Below are positions 34,402 through 43,900 of a DNA stretch of 64,000 nt, one piece after another. The notes beneath the pieces were generated by a model. That model worked only from the letters and a program-made list of their open reading frames with translations. It did not search any database and was not told where the DNA came from. A program made the position numbers and the translations under genes. The stretch comes from Streptomyces sp. Ru71 (GTDB lineage Bacteria; Actinomycetota; Actinomycetes; Streptomycetales; Streptomycetaceae). Numbering within the stretch: the first letter of the stretch is position 1; every line of letters begins with the position of its first letter. The stretch lies in contig NZ_PQSS01000016.1 in NCBI RefSeq assembly GCF_002920535.1, positions 56,911 through 120,910 on the forward strand, read 5' to 3'.

Positions 34402-34468
34402 CCCGCGCGCCTTGCCGCGCGGGCAGGCGGCCGCGGTGCCCATCCGACCCCGCTGCACCGCGGCCGCC
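34402..34468 (+). terminator. Two hairpins between malG and aglA
   Basis: A perfect 8-bp stem (CCCGCGCG, 34402-34409 with 34416-34423) is followed by a perfect 13-bp stem (GGCGGCCGCGGTG, 34426-34438 with 34456-34468). They likely weaken read-through or set mRNA ends. Confidence 0.65.
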
Positions 34469-34534
34469 TCAACACCCCCGCCGCCGTCACCCACAGACCC
34501 GATGACCGCACTCTCCTTACGCATCAAGGAAGCC

Positions 34535-36208
34535 ATGACCCAGCACTCCTCGGCACCGAACTCGGCCCTCGCCACCGTCGCCCAGCGCCGCGACTGGTGG
34601 CGGGACGCGGTGATCTACCAGGTCTATCCGCGCAGCTTCGCCGACGCCAACGGCGACGGCATGGGCGACCTGGAGGGCGTACGCTCCCGCCTGCCGTATC
34701 TGCGCGACCTGGGTGTGGACGCCGTCTGGCTCAGCCCGTTCTACGCCTCCCCGCAGGCCGACGCCGGCTACGACGTCGCCGACTACCGGGCCGTCGACCC
34801 CATGTTCGGCAACCTCCTCGACGCCGACGCCCTGATCCGCGACGCCCACGAGCTGGGCCTGCGCATCATCGTCGACCTGGTCCCCAACCACTCCTCCGAC
34901 CAGCACGAGTGGTTCAAGCGCGCCGTCGCCGAGGGCCCCGGCTCCCCGCTGCGCGAGCGCTACCACTTCCGCCCCGGCAAGGGGAAGAACGGCGAACTGC
35001 CGCCCAACGACTGGGAGTCCATCTTCGGCGGTCCGGCCTGGACCCGGGTCACCGAGCCCGACGGCACGCCGGGCGAGTGGTACCTGCACCTCTTCGCGCC
35101 CGAGCAGCCCGACTTCAACTGGGACCACCCGGCCGTCGGCGACGAGTTCCGCTCCATCCTGCGCTTCTGGCTCGACATGGGCGTCGACGGCTTCCGCATC
35201 GACGTCGCACACGGCCTGGTGAAGGCGGACGGGCTTCCCGACCTTGGAACCCACGACCAGCTGAAACTGCTGGGCAACGATGTCATGCCGTTCTTCGACC
35301 AGGACGGCGTGCACGCCATCTACCGGCAGTGGCGCACGATCCTCGACGAGTACGCGGGTGAAAGGATCTTCGTCGCCGAGGCGTGGACCCCGACCGTCGA
35401 GCGCACCGCGAACTACGTCCGCCCCGACGAGCTGCACCAGGCGTTCAACTTCCAGTACCTGGCGACCGCCTGGGACGCCGCCGAGCTGCGCGAGGTCATC
35501 GACCGCACCCTGGACGCGATGCGCCCGGTCGGAGCGCCCGCCACCTGGGTGCTGTCGAACCACGACGTCACCCGGCACGCCACCCGCTTCGCCAACCCGC
35601 CCGGCCTCGGCACCCAGATCCGCCTCGCCGGCGACCGCGCGCTGGGTCTGCGCCGGGCCCGTGCCGCCTCCCTGCTGATGCTGGCGCTGCCCGGTTCGGC
35701 CTACGTCTACCAGGGCGAGGAACTCGGCCTGCCGGACGTCGTCGACCTGCCCGACGAGGTGCGCCAGGACCCGGCGTACTTCCGCGGCGAGGGCCAGGAC
35801 GGCTTCCGTGACGGCTGCCGGGTGCCGATCCCGTGGACCCGCGAGGGTTCGTCGTACGGCTTCGGCAGCGGTGGCAGCTGGCTGCCGCAGCCCGCGAGCT
35901 GGGGCGAGCTGAGCGTCGAGGCGCAGACCGGTGCTCCCGGCTCCACGCTGGAGCTGTACCGGGCCGCGCTCGCCGCCCGCCGTGAGCACCCGGACCTCGG
36001 CGCGGGCGACAGCGTGGAGTGGCTGCGCGCACCCGAGGGCGTCCTCGCCTTCCGCCGCGGTGACTTCGTCTGCGTCGCCAACACGACGGGGGAGTCGGTG
36101 ACGACCCCGGCGTACGGCCGGGTCCTGCTCGCCAGCGGTGAGGTGACCGAGGCCGGCGGCGAGGCGAAGGTGCCGGCCGACACCACGGTGTGGTTCACGA
36201 CCGCCTGA
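34535..36208 (+). CDS. aglA: Intracellular alpha-glucosidase, GH13 family
   Basis: 557 residues, no signal peptide. Hydrolyses imported maltose and maltodextrins to glucose. The GH13 (beta/alpha)8 domain shows VDLVPNHSSDQH, the nucleophile Asp in GFRIDVAHG, acid Glu in FVAEAWTP and the third Asp in LSNHDVTRH. AAGGA lies five bases before the ATG at 34535; the longer frame to 34412 is spacer. Position after malEFG matches S. coelicolor aglA. A hairpin with CTTGCGG arms follows. Confidence 0.94.
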   Translation: MTQHSSAPNSALATVAQRRDWWRDAVIYQVYPRSFADANGDGMGDLEGVRSRLPYLRDLGVDAVWLSPFYASPQADAGYDVADYRAVDPMFGNLLDADALIRDAHELGLRIIVDLVPNHSSDQHEWFKRAVAEGPGSPLRERYHFRPGKGKNGELPPNDWESIFGGPAWTRVTEPDGTPGEWYLHLFAPEQPDFNWDHPAVGDEFRSILRFWLDMGVDGFRIDVAHGLVKADGLPDLGTHDQLKLLGNDVMPFFDQDGVHAIYRQWRTILDEYAGERIFVAEAWTPTVERTANYVRPDELHQAFNFQYLATAWDAAELREVIDRTLDAMRPVGAPATWVLSNHDVTRHATRFANPPGLGTQIRLAGDRALGLRRARAASLLMLALPGSAYVYQGEELGLPDVVDLPDEVRQDPAYFRGEGQDGFRDGCRVPIPWTREGSSYGFGSGGSWLPQPASWGELSVEAQTGAPGSTLELYRAALAARREHPDLGAGDSVEWLRAPEGVLAFRRGDFVCVANTTGESVTTPAYGRVLLASGEVTEAGGEAKVPADTTVWFTTA

Positions 36209-36215
36209 CGGGCGC

Positions 36216-36283
36216 CTTGCGGGGGCTCCGCAAGAATCTTCAACAACTTCACTCCGGCCCGCTGCCTTTTCAGGCGGCGGGCC
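36216..36283 (+). terminator. Terminator hairpins after aglA
   Basis: CTTGCGG-GGGCT-CCGCAAG (36216-36234) lies just after the stop. A second 11-bp stem (36256-36266 with 36273-36283, one mismatch) is followed by TTTAA, close to a classical intrinsic terminator. Confidence 0.75.
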
Positions 36284-36300
36284 TTTAACATCTGCGTCAC

Positions 36301-36336
36301 CGCAAGTTTGCTGAAATATTTCAGCAAGTACTTGCG
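36301..36336 (+). promoter_or_regulatory. MalR-type operator cluster before the alpha-amylase
   Basis: A 20-bp perfect palindrome at 36308-36327 (arms TTGCTGAAAT) overlaps a second perfect palindrome GCAAGTACTTGC at 36324-36335, with GCAAG also at 36302. CTTGC half-sites match the malE operator. Confidence 0.7.
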
Positions 36337-36375
36337 GGCCATCCCCACATGCCTTCGACGAAGAAGGAACCCCAC

Positions 36376-37749
36376 ATGGCACGCAGATCCCTCTCGGGGG
36401 CGCTGGTCCTCGCGGCCGCCTCCCTTGTCATGACCCCGTCCGTGGCGCACGCCTCCCCGCCCGGCGCCAAGGACGTCACGGCCGTCCTCTTCGAGTGGAA
36501 GTACGACTCGGTGGCGAAGGAGTGCACCAGCACCCTCGGCCCCGCCGGCTACGGCTACGTCCAGGTCTCGCCGCCCGCCGAGCACATACAGGGCTCCCAG
36601 TGGTGGACCTCGTACCAGCCGGTGTCGTACAAGATCGCGGGTCGGCTCGGCGACCGGACCGCCTTCAAGAACATGGTGAACACCTGCCACGCGGCCGGGG
36701 TGAAGGTCGTCGTCGACACCGTCATCAACCACATGTCGGCCGGCAGCGGCACCGGCACCGGCGGCTCGTCGTACACGAAGTACACCTACCCCGGGCTGTA
36801 CTCGTCGTACGACTTCGACGACTGCACCAGCCAGGTCGGCAACTACCAGGACCGCTGGAACGTCCAGCACTGCGAGCTGGTCGGCCTCGCCGACCTGGAC
36901 ACCGGCGAGTCCTACGTCCGCGGCGCGATCGCCGGGTACATGAACGACCTGCTCACCCTCGGCGTCGACGGCTTCCGCATCGACGCGGCCAAGCACATCG
37001 ACACCGCAGACCTGGCGAACATCAAGTCCCGGCTGACCAACCCGTCCGTCTACTGGAAGCAGGAGGTCATCTACGGCGCCGGCGAGGCCGTCCAGCCCAC
37101 CGAGTACACCGGCAACGGCGACGTCCAGGAGTTCCGCTACGCCTACGACCTCAAGCGCGTCTTCAACAACGAGAACCTCGCCTACCTGAAGAACTACGGC
37201 GAGGGCTGGGGCTACCTGAACAGCTCGGTCGCCGGTGTCTTCGTCGACAACCACGACACCGAGCGCAACGGCTCCACCCTGAACTACAAGGACGGCGCCA
37301 ACTACACCCTCGCCAACGTCTTCATGCTGGCCTGGCCCTACGGCGCCCCCGACATCAACTCCGGCTACGAGTGGTCGGACACCGACGCGGGCCCGCCCAA
37401 CGGCGGCACGGTCAACGCCTGCTGGCAGGACGGCTGGAAGTGCCAGCACAAGTGGCCGGAGATCATCCGCATGGTCGGCTTCCGCAACGCCACCCGGGGC
37501 GAGGCCGTCACCAACTGGTGGGACAACGGCGGCGACGCCATCGCCTTCGGACGCGGCTCCAAGGGCTTCGTGGCCATCAACCACGAGTCGTACAGCCTGA
37601 GCCGCACCTACCAGACGTCCCTGCCGGCCGGGACGTACTGCAACGTCCAGAACAACACGACGGTCTCGGTGAACAGCTCCGGCCAGCTCACCGCCACCCT
37701 CGGGGCCAACACCGCCCTCGCCGTCTACGCGGGCAAGACCGGCTGCTGA
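36376..37749 (+). CDS. Secreted alpha-amylase, GH13
   Basis: 457 residues. Cleaves internal alpha-1,4 bonds of starch outside the cell. Signal peptide 1-28 (ending AHA), then the catalytic barrel: [11 protein letters not shown], nucleophile Asp in GFRIDAAKH, Glu in EVIYGAGE, Asp in [11 protein letters not shown]-terminal beta domain ends at the chain terminus. The starch-binding module found on many Streptomyces amylases is absent. The start at 36376 has AAGGA eight bases upstream. Preceded by MalR-like palindromes, so probably maltose-induced. Confidence 0.94.
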   Translation: MARRSLSGALVLAAASLVMTPSVAHASPPGAKDVTAVLFEWKYDSVAKECTSTLGPAGYGYVQVSPPAEHIQGSQWWTSYQPVSYKIAGRLGDRTAFKNMVNTCHAAGVKVVVDTVINHMSAGSGTGTGGSSYTKYTYPGLYSSYDFDDCTSQVGNYQDRWNVQHCELVGLADLDTGESYVRGAIAGYMNDLLTLGVDGFRIDAAKHIDTADLANIKSRLTNPSVYWKQEVIYGAGEAVQPTEYTGNGDVQEFRYAYDLKRVFNNENLAYLKNYGEGWGYLNSSVAGVFVDNHDTERNGSTLNYKDGANYTLANVFMLAWPYGAPDINSGYEWSDTDAGPPNGGTVNACWQDGWKCQHKWPEIIRMVGFRNATRGEAVTNWWDNGGDAIAFGRGSKGFVAINHESYSLSRTYQTSLPAGTYCNVQNNTTVSVNSSGQLTATLGANTALAVYAGKTGC

Positions 37750-37763
37750 CCCGCCCCCCGGGC

Positions 37764-37808
37764 CCGCCGGGCCCGCGGCCCCGTGCACGGCCGCCGTGGG
37801 CCCGGCGG
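37764..37808 (+). terminator. Terminator after alpha-amylase
   Basis: An 11-bp perfect outer stem (CCGCCGGGCCC with 37798-37808) encloses a 6-bp inner stem (GCGGCC with 37789-37794). It lies 14 bp after the amylase stop. Confidence 0.7.
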
Positions 37809-37880
37809 AAGGCGCCGCGGGCGCTTCCGAGCGGAGCAACAGCGCATGCGGGCCCCCGGCCCAGGCCGGAGGCTGGCGTC

Positions 37881-39323
37881 ATGAGCATCCGTCCGTGGGT
37901 CGTCGTCGAGGCGCCAGACGAGCGCGGCCTTCGCCGGGTCACGGTGGGGGGCAGTGCCGCGGGCAGCGTCTGGTCGCTGCGCGAGCTGCGCAGACTGCTG
38001 GACCGTCTGGGTTACCCGGACGTCGACATGGAGGACCCCGCCTCGGTGTGCTGGCGCGGAGGCGACAGCGGCACCTGGCCCGACCGGCCCGTCAGGCGGC
38101 GCGCGACCATGGCCGTCATGGCGGCCGGGCTGCTCGCCTCCGGGATCCTCAACGTGGTGATCGGCTGGCCGGACGCCTCCGGCGCCCTGACATTCGCCCA
38201 GCGCATCACCGGGGCCGCGCTGGTGGTGTCCGGCGTGGTCCAGGGCGTCGGGGCGGTCCTGGTGGCCGACCACTGGGGCCGGCGGGAGTTCCGGGCCTCC
38301 CGCGCGATCGTCCTGCTCGGCGCCTTCATCGCGCTGGCCACGAACAGTCTTCTCTTCCTGCTGTGGCTGGAGGAGAAGGAGATCACGCCCTACCTGTTCG
38401 CCTTCATACCGCTGTGGTGCTGGGCGGTGTGGGCGTTCACCGTGCTGATCAGGGAAAAAGCCTGGAAAGGGCTGCCCCAGCCCAACAAATTCGTCGCGGG
38501 ATTCTATGCGACCGCTCTGCTGTCCGCGGTCAGCCTCGCGTACTCCACCCTGTACCAGCCCGCGACGGCTCCCCTGCGTTTCTCCCTCACTGCGGAATTC
38601 GGGAGGGCCCGCCAGGATCGTTCCCTCCCTTTCGTCCAGGTTCCGCTGAAACTCTCCGTGAAGAACACGGGGGAGGTGTCGGTGTACGTCATCGTCAACG
38701 ACTTCACCGTGTACGGCAGGACCGCCAAGTATTCCGAGTCGGGGGATTCGTCGGCCGAGGCCTGGAAGGAGAGCTTCGGTGCCGAGGAGGAGGCGGAACG
38801 GCACGTCGACCGGCTCTCCTACGAGCGGCTGAGCAGCGGACGCCTGTACCAGCCCGGGGACGTGCTGGAGGCGGGGCAGGAGGACACCCGCGTGCACGTC
38901 TTCCAGATACCCAGGGACGTGCCGTACGACGTGATCCACGTGGACCTGCAGATCACCTACATGAGGAAGGACCGGGGCCGGATCGACGTGGAGCACTACC
39001 GCAAGCCGTTCCAGTCGTGGCGGCATCCCCGGTACGCCTGCCGCGCCGCCGAGTGCGCCGCGGACACCCTCACCTACGTCGGCCGGGTGCGGCACGACAA
39101 CAACCTCGTCAACGTGACCCGTGCACCGCTCTATGTGACGGCGTTCTGGTCTCCGGACGCTCCGCCGGTGTACTCCATCTCCTCTTTCCACTTCACGGGC
39201 GGCTGGATAGATTACGCTGCGGAGAAGAGGGAACTGAGGAAATTCGGCATCGCGACCCGGTACGCCGATGCCGAGGTGTCCGTCGCGGAGTTGCTGAGGT
39301 TCATACCTGCTGCGCCGCGCTGA
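37881..39323 (+). CDS. Five-helix membrane protein with large C-terminal beta domain, unknown
   Basis: 480 residues, not recognised. A cytoplasmic start (WVVVEAPDERGLRRVTVGG) leads to five hydrophobic helices between about 75 and 235, then a strand-rich hydrophilic domain (about 240-475: LPFVQVPLKLSVKNTGEVSV is its start, with a C-x6-C pair in RYACRAAECAAD). GGAGG lies eight bases before the ATG. GC drops slightly around 38450-38760. The 3' end overlaps the convergent gene at 39301 by 23 bp. The Ig-like exposed domain suggests surface or envelope work, but nothing firm. Confidence 0.75.
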   Translation: MSIRPWVVVEAPDERGLRRVTVGGSAAGSVWSLRELRRLLDRLGYPDVDMEDPASVCWRGGDSGTWPDRPVRRRATMAVMAAGLLASGILNVVIGWPDASGALTFAQRITGAALVVSGVVQGVGAVLVADHWGRREFRASRAIVLLGAFIALATNSLLFLLWLEEKEITPYLFAFIPLWCWAVWAFTVLIREKAWKGLPQPNKFVAGFYATALLSAVSLAYSTLYQPATAPLRFSLTAEFGRARQDRSLPFVQVPLKLSVKNTGEVSVYVIVNDFTVYGRTAKYSESGDSSAEAWKESFGAEEEAERHVDRLSYERLSSGRLYQPGDVLEAGQEDTRVHVFQIPRDVPYDVIHVDLQITYMRKDRGRIDVEHYRKPFQSWRHPRYACRAAECAADTLTYVGRVRHDNNLVNVTRAPLYVTAFWSPDAPPVYSISSFHFTGGWIDYAAEKRELRKFGIATRYADAEVSVAELLRFIPAAPR

Positions 39324-40707
39324 GCCAGCTGCCCGACTGGACGCCCGCTTCCGCGTCGAGCCGCACAGCAGCCTGCAGGCAGTCGAGCGCGTGCACGCCG
39401 AGCGACGAGAAGATGTCCTTCGCCGGGAGCGAGTCTGCCAGCTGGGGAATCATCTGCTTGATGGCCAGCGCGGTGTTGTCGACCTTGTCGTTCCGCAACT
39501 GGGCGAACACGTCCAGGGATTCGTTCTCCGATTCCCTGGACTTCCAGAAGTCCTGCACGCCCTCGCTGTTCCAGGTGTCGGGAGTCAGGTTCTGCAGATC
39601 CTCGGCGAGGGTGGTGTCCGGGACGGATTCGAAGACGGCGTTGGTGCAGACCTCGGCCGCCTTGCCGAGCGGTTCGTCCGGCAGGCCCTGATCGGCGATC
39701 GCCGCCTTCAGGTCCTGCTCCAGCCGGCGCTTCTTGTCCGCTGCTCCCGGGTCGCCGGGCCGGGTCCGGCTGTTCTCGTGCGCGCCTTGCGCGATCCCTT
39801 TCCGCTTGTCGTCGGCAGTGTTCGGGTCGCCCCCGGTCTCCACCGCGGTCGCCGTCAGCATGTGCCACGCCAGCTGACCGCCGGCGCCGCCGGCACCGGT
39901 GCCCTCGTCCTCGTTCGCCGTGCCCTCCTGCACGGACGAGAACAGGTTGTCCGCGGCCCCGACGAGGTCGTTCTCCACGTCCGGCGGCACGTCCTGGCGG
40001 GCGACGACCCCCAGCACGGATGCCGACCTGGCCACGACCACCCCGAGCGTGCCGCTCACCTGCGGTGTCTGCGCCCCGTTCGCCTCACTCAGGGCGGCGG
40101 CCACCTGCTGCACCAGCCCGGTCAGCCGGTCGCGTACCGCGGCGGGTGTGCCCGGGTCGGCGATCACCTCCAGCGCGGATTCCACCTGCTGTGCGCTGCG
40201 GACGGCACCGTCCCGCTCCTGCGGCGGGGTCTGCGTGTCGCTCACGGCCTGCAGTACGTCGGTCAGCTGGTCCACGCTCGGCACCAGCTCCTCGGGGACG
40301 TCGGCCTTCTTGTCCTCCAGGTCCGCCGCCAGGGTGCCGGCCTCGTCCTGCTGCTGTTTCAGGGCGGCGGTGGCCGCGGTGCCGCCGTCGTCCGAACCGG
40401 ACGACGTCGCGGTGCTCGGTGCCGTGGTCCTGGTGTCCTCCGGCTGTGACGACGAGGACGACGAGGAGGCGGTCGGCGTGTCCGGTGTCGACGGGACGGG
40501 CGCTGTCGTCGTCCCGGGATTGTCCGAGGGGGGCTCTGGGGCGGGAGGCGTGGAGTCGGCCCGCACCGAGGAGGGCAGCCGGTCCGTCCCGGCCCCGCCG
40601 GGAGCCGCGGCCCCCGGGGCCACCGGGCCCATGGTCAGCGCCAGCGCTGTGACCACGGCGGATGCGCCGGTCAGAGGGAGGATGTGTCGCCGTGTGGTTC
40701 TGGTCAT
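39301..40707 (-). CDS. Secreted helical protein with Ser/Thr/Pro-rich linker, unknown
   Basis: 468 residues, not recognised. Signal peptide about 1-34 (TRTTRRHILPLTG then a hydrophobic core), a low-complexity Ser/Thr/Pro/Asp linker (about 40-115, including a run of Ser), then alpha-helical sequence with two lone Cys near the C-terminus. The ATG at 40707 gives a clean export signal; the longer frame to 41127 runs through the amylopullulanase promoter region. No anchor is visible. Overlaps the end of the five-helix membrane protein gene. Confidence 0.72.
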   Translation of the reverse strand: MTRTTRRHILPLTGASAVVTALALTMGPVAPGAAAPGGAGTDRLPSSVRADSTPPAPEPPSDNPGTTTAPVPSTPDTPTASSSSSSSQPEDTRTTAPSTATSSGSDDGGTAATAALKQQQDEAGTLAADLEDKKADVPEELVPSVDQLTDVLQAVSDTQTPPQERDGAVRSAQQVESALEVIADPGTPAAVRDRLTGLVQQVAAALSEANGAQTPQVSGTLGVVVARSASVLGVVARQDVPPDVENDLVGAADNLFSSVQEGTANEDEGTGAGGAGGQLAWHMLTATAVETGGDPNTADDKRKGIAQGAHENSRTRPGDPGAADKKRRLEQDLKAAIADQGLPDEPLGKAAEVCTNAVFESVPDTTLAEDLQNLTPDTWNSEGVQDFWKSRESENESLDVFAQLRNDKVDNTALAIKQMIPQLADSLPAKDIFSSLGVHALDCLQAAVRLDAEAGVQSGSWLSAAQQV

Positions 40708-40809
40708 GACGGATCCAGAGGGGGGTTCGCGCACGGTTTGCGCCACACCAGCCACTCTTCCCCCATCCGGGGTACTCCGCAACGTCGCGCGAAGTCCCTG
40801 GTGAAAGTT

Positions 40810-40837
40810 CTTGCTGGGTGTTTCAGACCTCTTGCTG
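40810..40837 (+). promoter_or_regulatory. CTTGCTG direct repeats before the amylopullulanase
   Basis: Two CTTGCTG copies 21 bp apart (40810, 40831), two helical turns, about 110-135 bp before the start. The half-site matches the other MalR-like boxes in this window. Confidence 0.5.
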
Positions 40838-40945
40838 TAAGTCTTTCGTCGGCGATACGGTCCCCCGCGGGCGCCCGCAGCGCAGCCCGCGCCAGGACGC
40901 CGGGGTCGGACCCGAATGAGCCGCAAGCACAAGGAGTTTCCGCCT

Positions 40946-43900
40946 GTGATACCGAGATGGCCGGCGCCCGGGACGCGCCGCAGTGCACGGGGAAGGCGGG
41001 TCGCGGCCGTCACCGCCGCCACCCTCGCGGCAGCGCTGGTGCAGCCGCTCGCCGCCCACGCCGACACCCCGCCCCCGCCGCCGTCGGACAAGGCCCTCGC
41101 CGCACAGCCCACCCGGCACGACGCCACCCGCGAGCAGTTCTACTTCGTGCTGCCGGACCGCTTCGCCAACGGCGACGGCGCCAACGACCGCGGCGGACTG
41201 ACCGGTTCGCGCCTGGCCACCGGCTACGACCCCACCGACAAGGGCTTCTACCAGGGCGGCGACCTCAAGGGCCTGACCCGGCGCCTCGACTACATCAAGG
41301 GCCTGGGCACCACCGCCATCTGGATGGCCCCCATCTTCAAGAACCGGCCCGTGCAGGGCAGCGGTGCCAACGCCTCGGCCGGCTACCACGGTTACTGGAT
41401 CACCGACTTCACCCAGGTCGACCCGCACTTCGGCACCAACCAGGACCTGAAGACCCTCATCGCCCGGGCCCATGCCAAGGGCATGAAGGTCTACTTCGAC
41501 GTCATCACCAACCACACCGCCGACGTCGTCGACTACGAGCCCAAGTCCTACGAGTACCTCTCCAAGGGCGCCTTCCCCTACCTCACCAAGGACGGCCGCC
41601 CCTTCGACGACGCCGACTACGCGGCCGGCGGCAAGGGCTTCCCCGCCGTGGACGCCGGCTCCTTCCCGCGCACCCCGGCGGTCACGAGCGGCGCGAAGGT
41701 CCCGGCCTGGCTCAACGACCCGGCGATGTACCACAACCGGGGCGACTCCACCTACGCCGGCGAGTCCACCACCTACGGCGACTTCTCCGGCCTGGACGAC
41801 CTGTGGACCGAGCGCCCCGAGGTCGTGCGCGGCATGGAGAAGATCTACGAGCGGTGGGTGAAGGACTTCGCCGTCGACGGTTTCCGTATCGACACCGTCA
41901 AGCACGTGAACATGGAGTTCTGGACCCAGTGGGCGACGGCACTCGACAAGTACGCCGCCCGGCACGGCCGTGAGGACTTCTTCATGTTCGGCGAGGTCTA
42001 CTCCGCCGACACGTCCGTCACTTCGCCGTACGTCACCCAGGGCCGGCTGGACGCGACCCTCGACTTCCCCTTCCAGGACGCGGCTCGCTCCTACGCCTCG
42101 CAGGGCGGCAGCGCGCAGAAGCTCGCTAAGGTCTTCGCCGACGACTACAAGTACACGACCGACAAGGCCAACGCGTACGAGCAGGTCACCTTCCTCGGCA
42201 ACCACGACATGGGCCGCATCGGGACCTTCCTGAAGCAGGACAACCCGAAGGCGGACGACGCCGAACTCCTCGCCAAGGACAGGCTCGCCAACGAGCTGAT
42301 GTTCCTCAGCCGCGGCAACCCGGTCGTCTACTACGGCGACGAGCAGGGCTTCACCGGCGCGGGCGGCGACAAGGACGCCCGCCAGACGATGTTCGCCTCG
42401 AAGGTCGCCGACTACCTCGACGACGACCAGATCGGCACCGACCGCACCCACGCGAGCGACGCCTACGACACCTCCGCCCCGCTCTACCGGCAGATCAGCG
42501 CCCTGGCCGCGCTGCGCAGGGCCAACCCCGCCCTGGCCGACGGGGTGCAGCAGGAGCGGTACGCGGCCGACGGGCCCGGGATCTACGCCTTCAGCCGTAC
42601 CGACGCCCGGACGGGCCAGGAGTACGTCGTCGCCTTCAACAACGCCGGCTCCCCGCAGACGGCGACCTTCGCGACCGGGTCCGCCGACATGGCCTACCAG
42701 GGGATCCACGGCGCCGACGGGACCCTCACCACTGACGCGGACCGCAAGCTCACCCTCACCGTCCCGGCCGGTTCCGCCGTCGTCTACAAGGCGGCCGGCA
42801 AGCTCGCCGCCCCGGCCACCCGGCCGTCGCTCACCCTGACGGCCCCGGCCACCGGCGCCATGGGGACGGTGGACGTCACCGCCGACGTCTCCGGCGGCGC
42901 GCTCGACCGCGTCGTCTTCGCTGCCCAGGTCGGCAACGCCCCGTGGCAGGTCCTCGGTTCCGCCGACCACGCCCCCTACAAGGTCACCCAGACCCTCGGC
43001 AAGGACGTTCCGGCCGGTACCGCCCTGCGCTACAAGGCCGTCGTGGTCGACTCCGCCGGGCACACCGCGAGCGCCACGGCGAGCAGCACCACGGGCACCC
43101 CGCCCGCGCCGGAGGTCCCCACCGCCTCCTCCCGCGACTACGCGATCGTGCACTACAAGCGCGCCGACGGCGACTACGCGAACTGGGGCCTGTACGCCTG
43201 GGGCGACCTGGCCGACGGTGAGGCGACGAACTGGCCCGCCAGCCACCCCTTCGCCGGCCGGGACTCCTATGGCGCCTTCGCCTACGTCAAGCTGAAGCCC
43301 GGCGCCTCGAACGTCGGTTTCCTGGTCATCGACAAGGACGGCGACAAGGACGTCTCCGCGGACCGCTCGATCGACGTCACCAGGACCGGTGAGGTGTGGA
43401 TCGAGCAGGGCAAGCCCGACGTGCTGACCGAGCGGCCCGACCACCCGGCCCAGGACACCACCAAGGCCGTCCTGCACTACCACCGCGCCGACGGGAACTA
43501 CGACGGCTGGGGTCTGCACGTGTGGACCGGTGCCGCGAACCCCACCGACTGGTCCAAGCCGCTGCAGCCGGTGCGCACCGACGCCTACGGCGCCGTGTTC
43601 GAGGTGCCGCTGGCCGCCGGGGCGAGCAGCCTCAGCTACATCCTCCACAAGGGCGACGACAAGGACCTGCCCACCGACCAGTCCCTGGACCTGAAGGCCA
43701 CCGGCCACGAGGTGTGGCTGCTGGCCGGGCAGGAGAAGTACCTGCTGCCGCAGCCGCAGGGCTCCTCCGCCGCGCTCGACCTGAGCACGTCCAAGGCGGT
43801 CTGGATCGACCGGGACACCGTCGCCTTCAACGGCTCCGACGCGGCCGCCTCCACCCAGCTGCTGTCCTCCCGCGACGGCTCGATCACCGTCAAGGACGGG

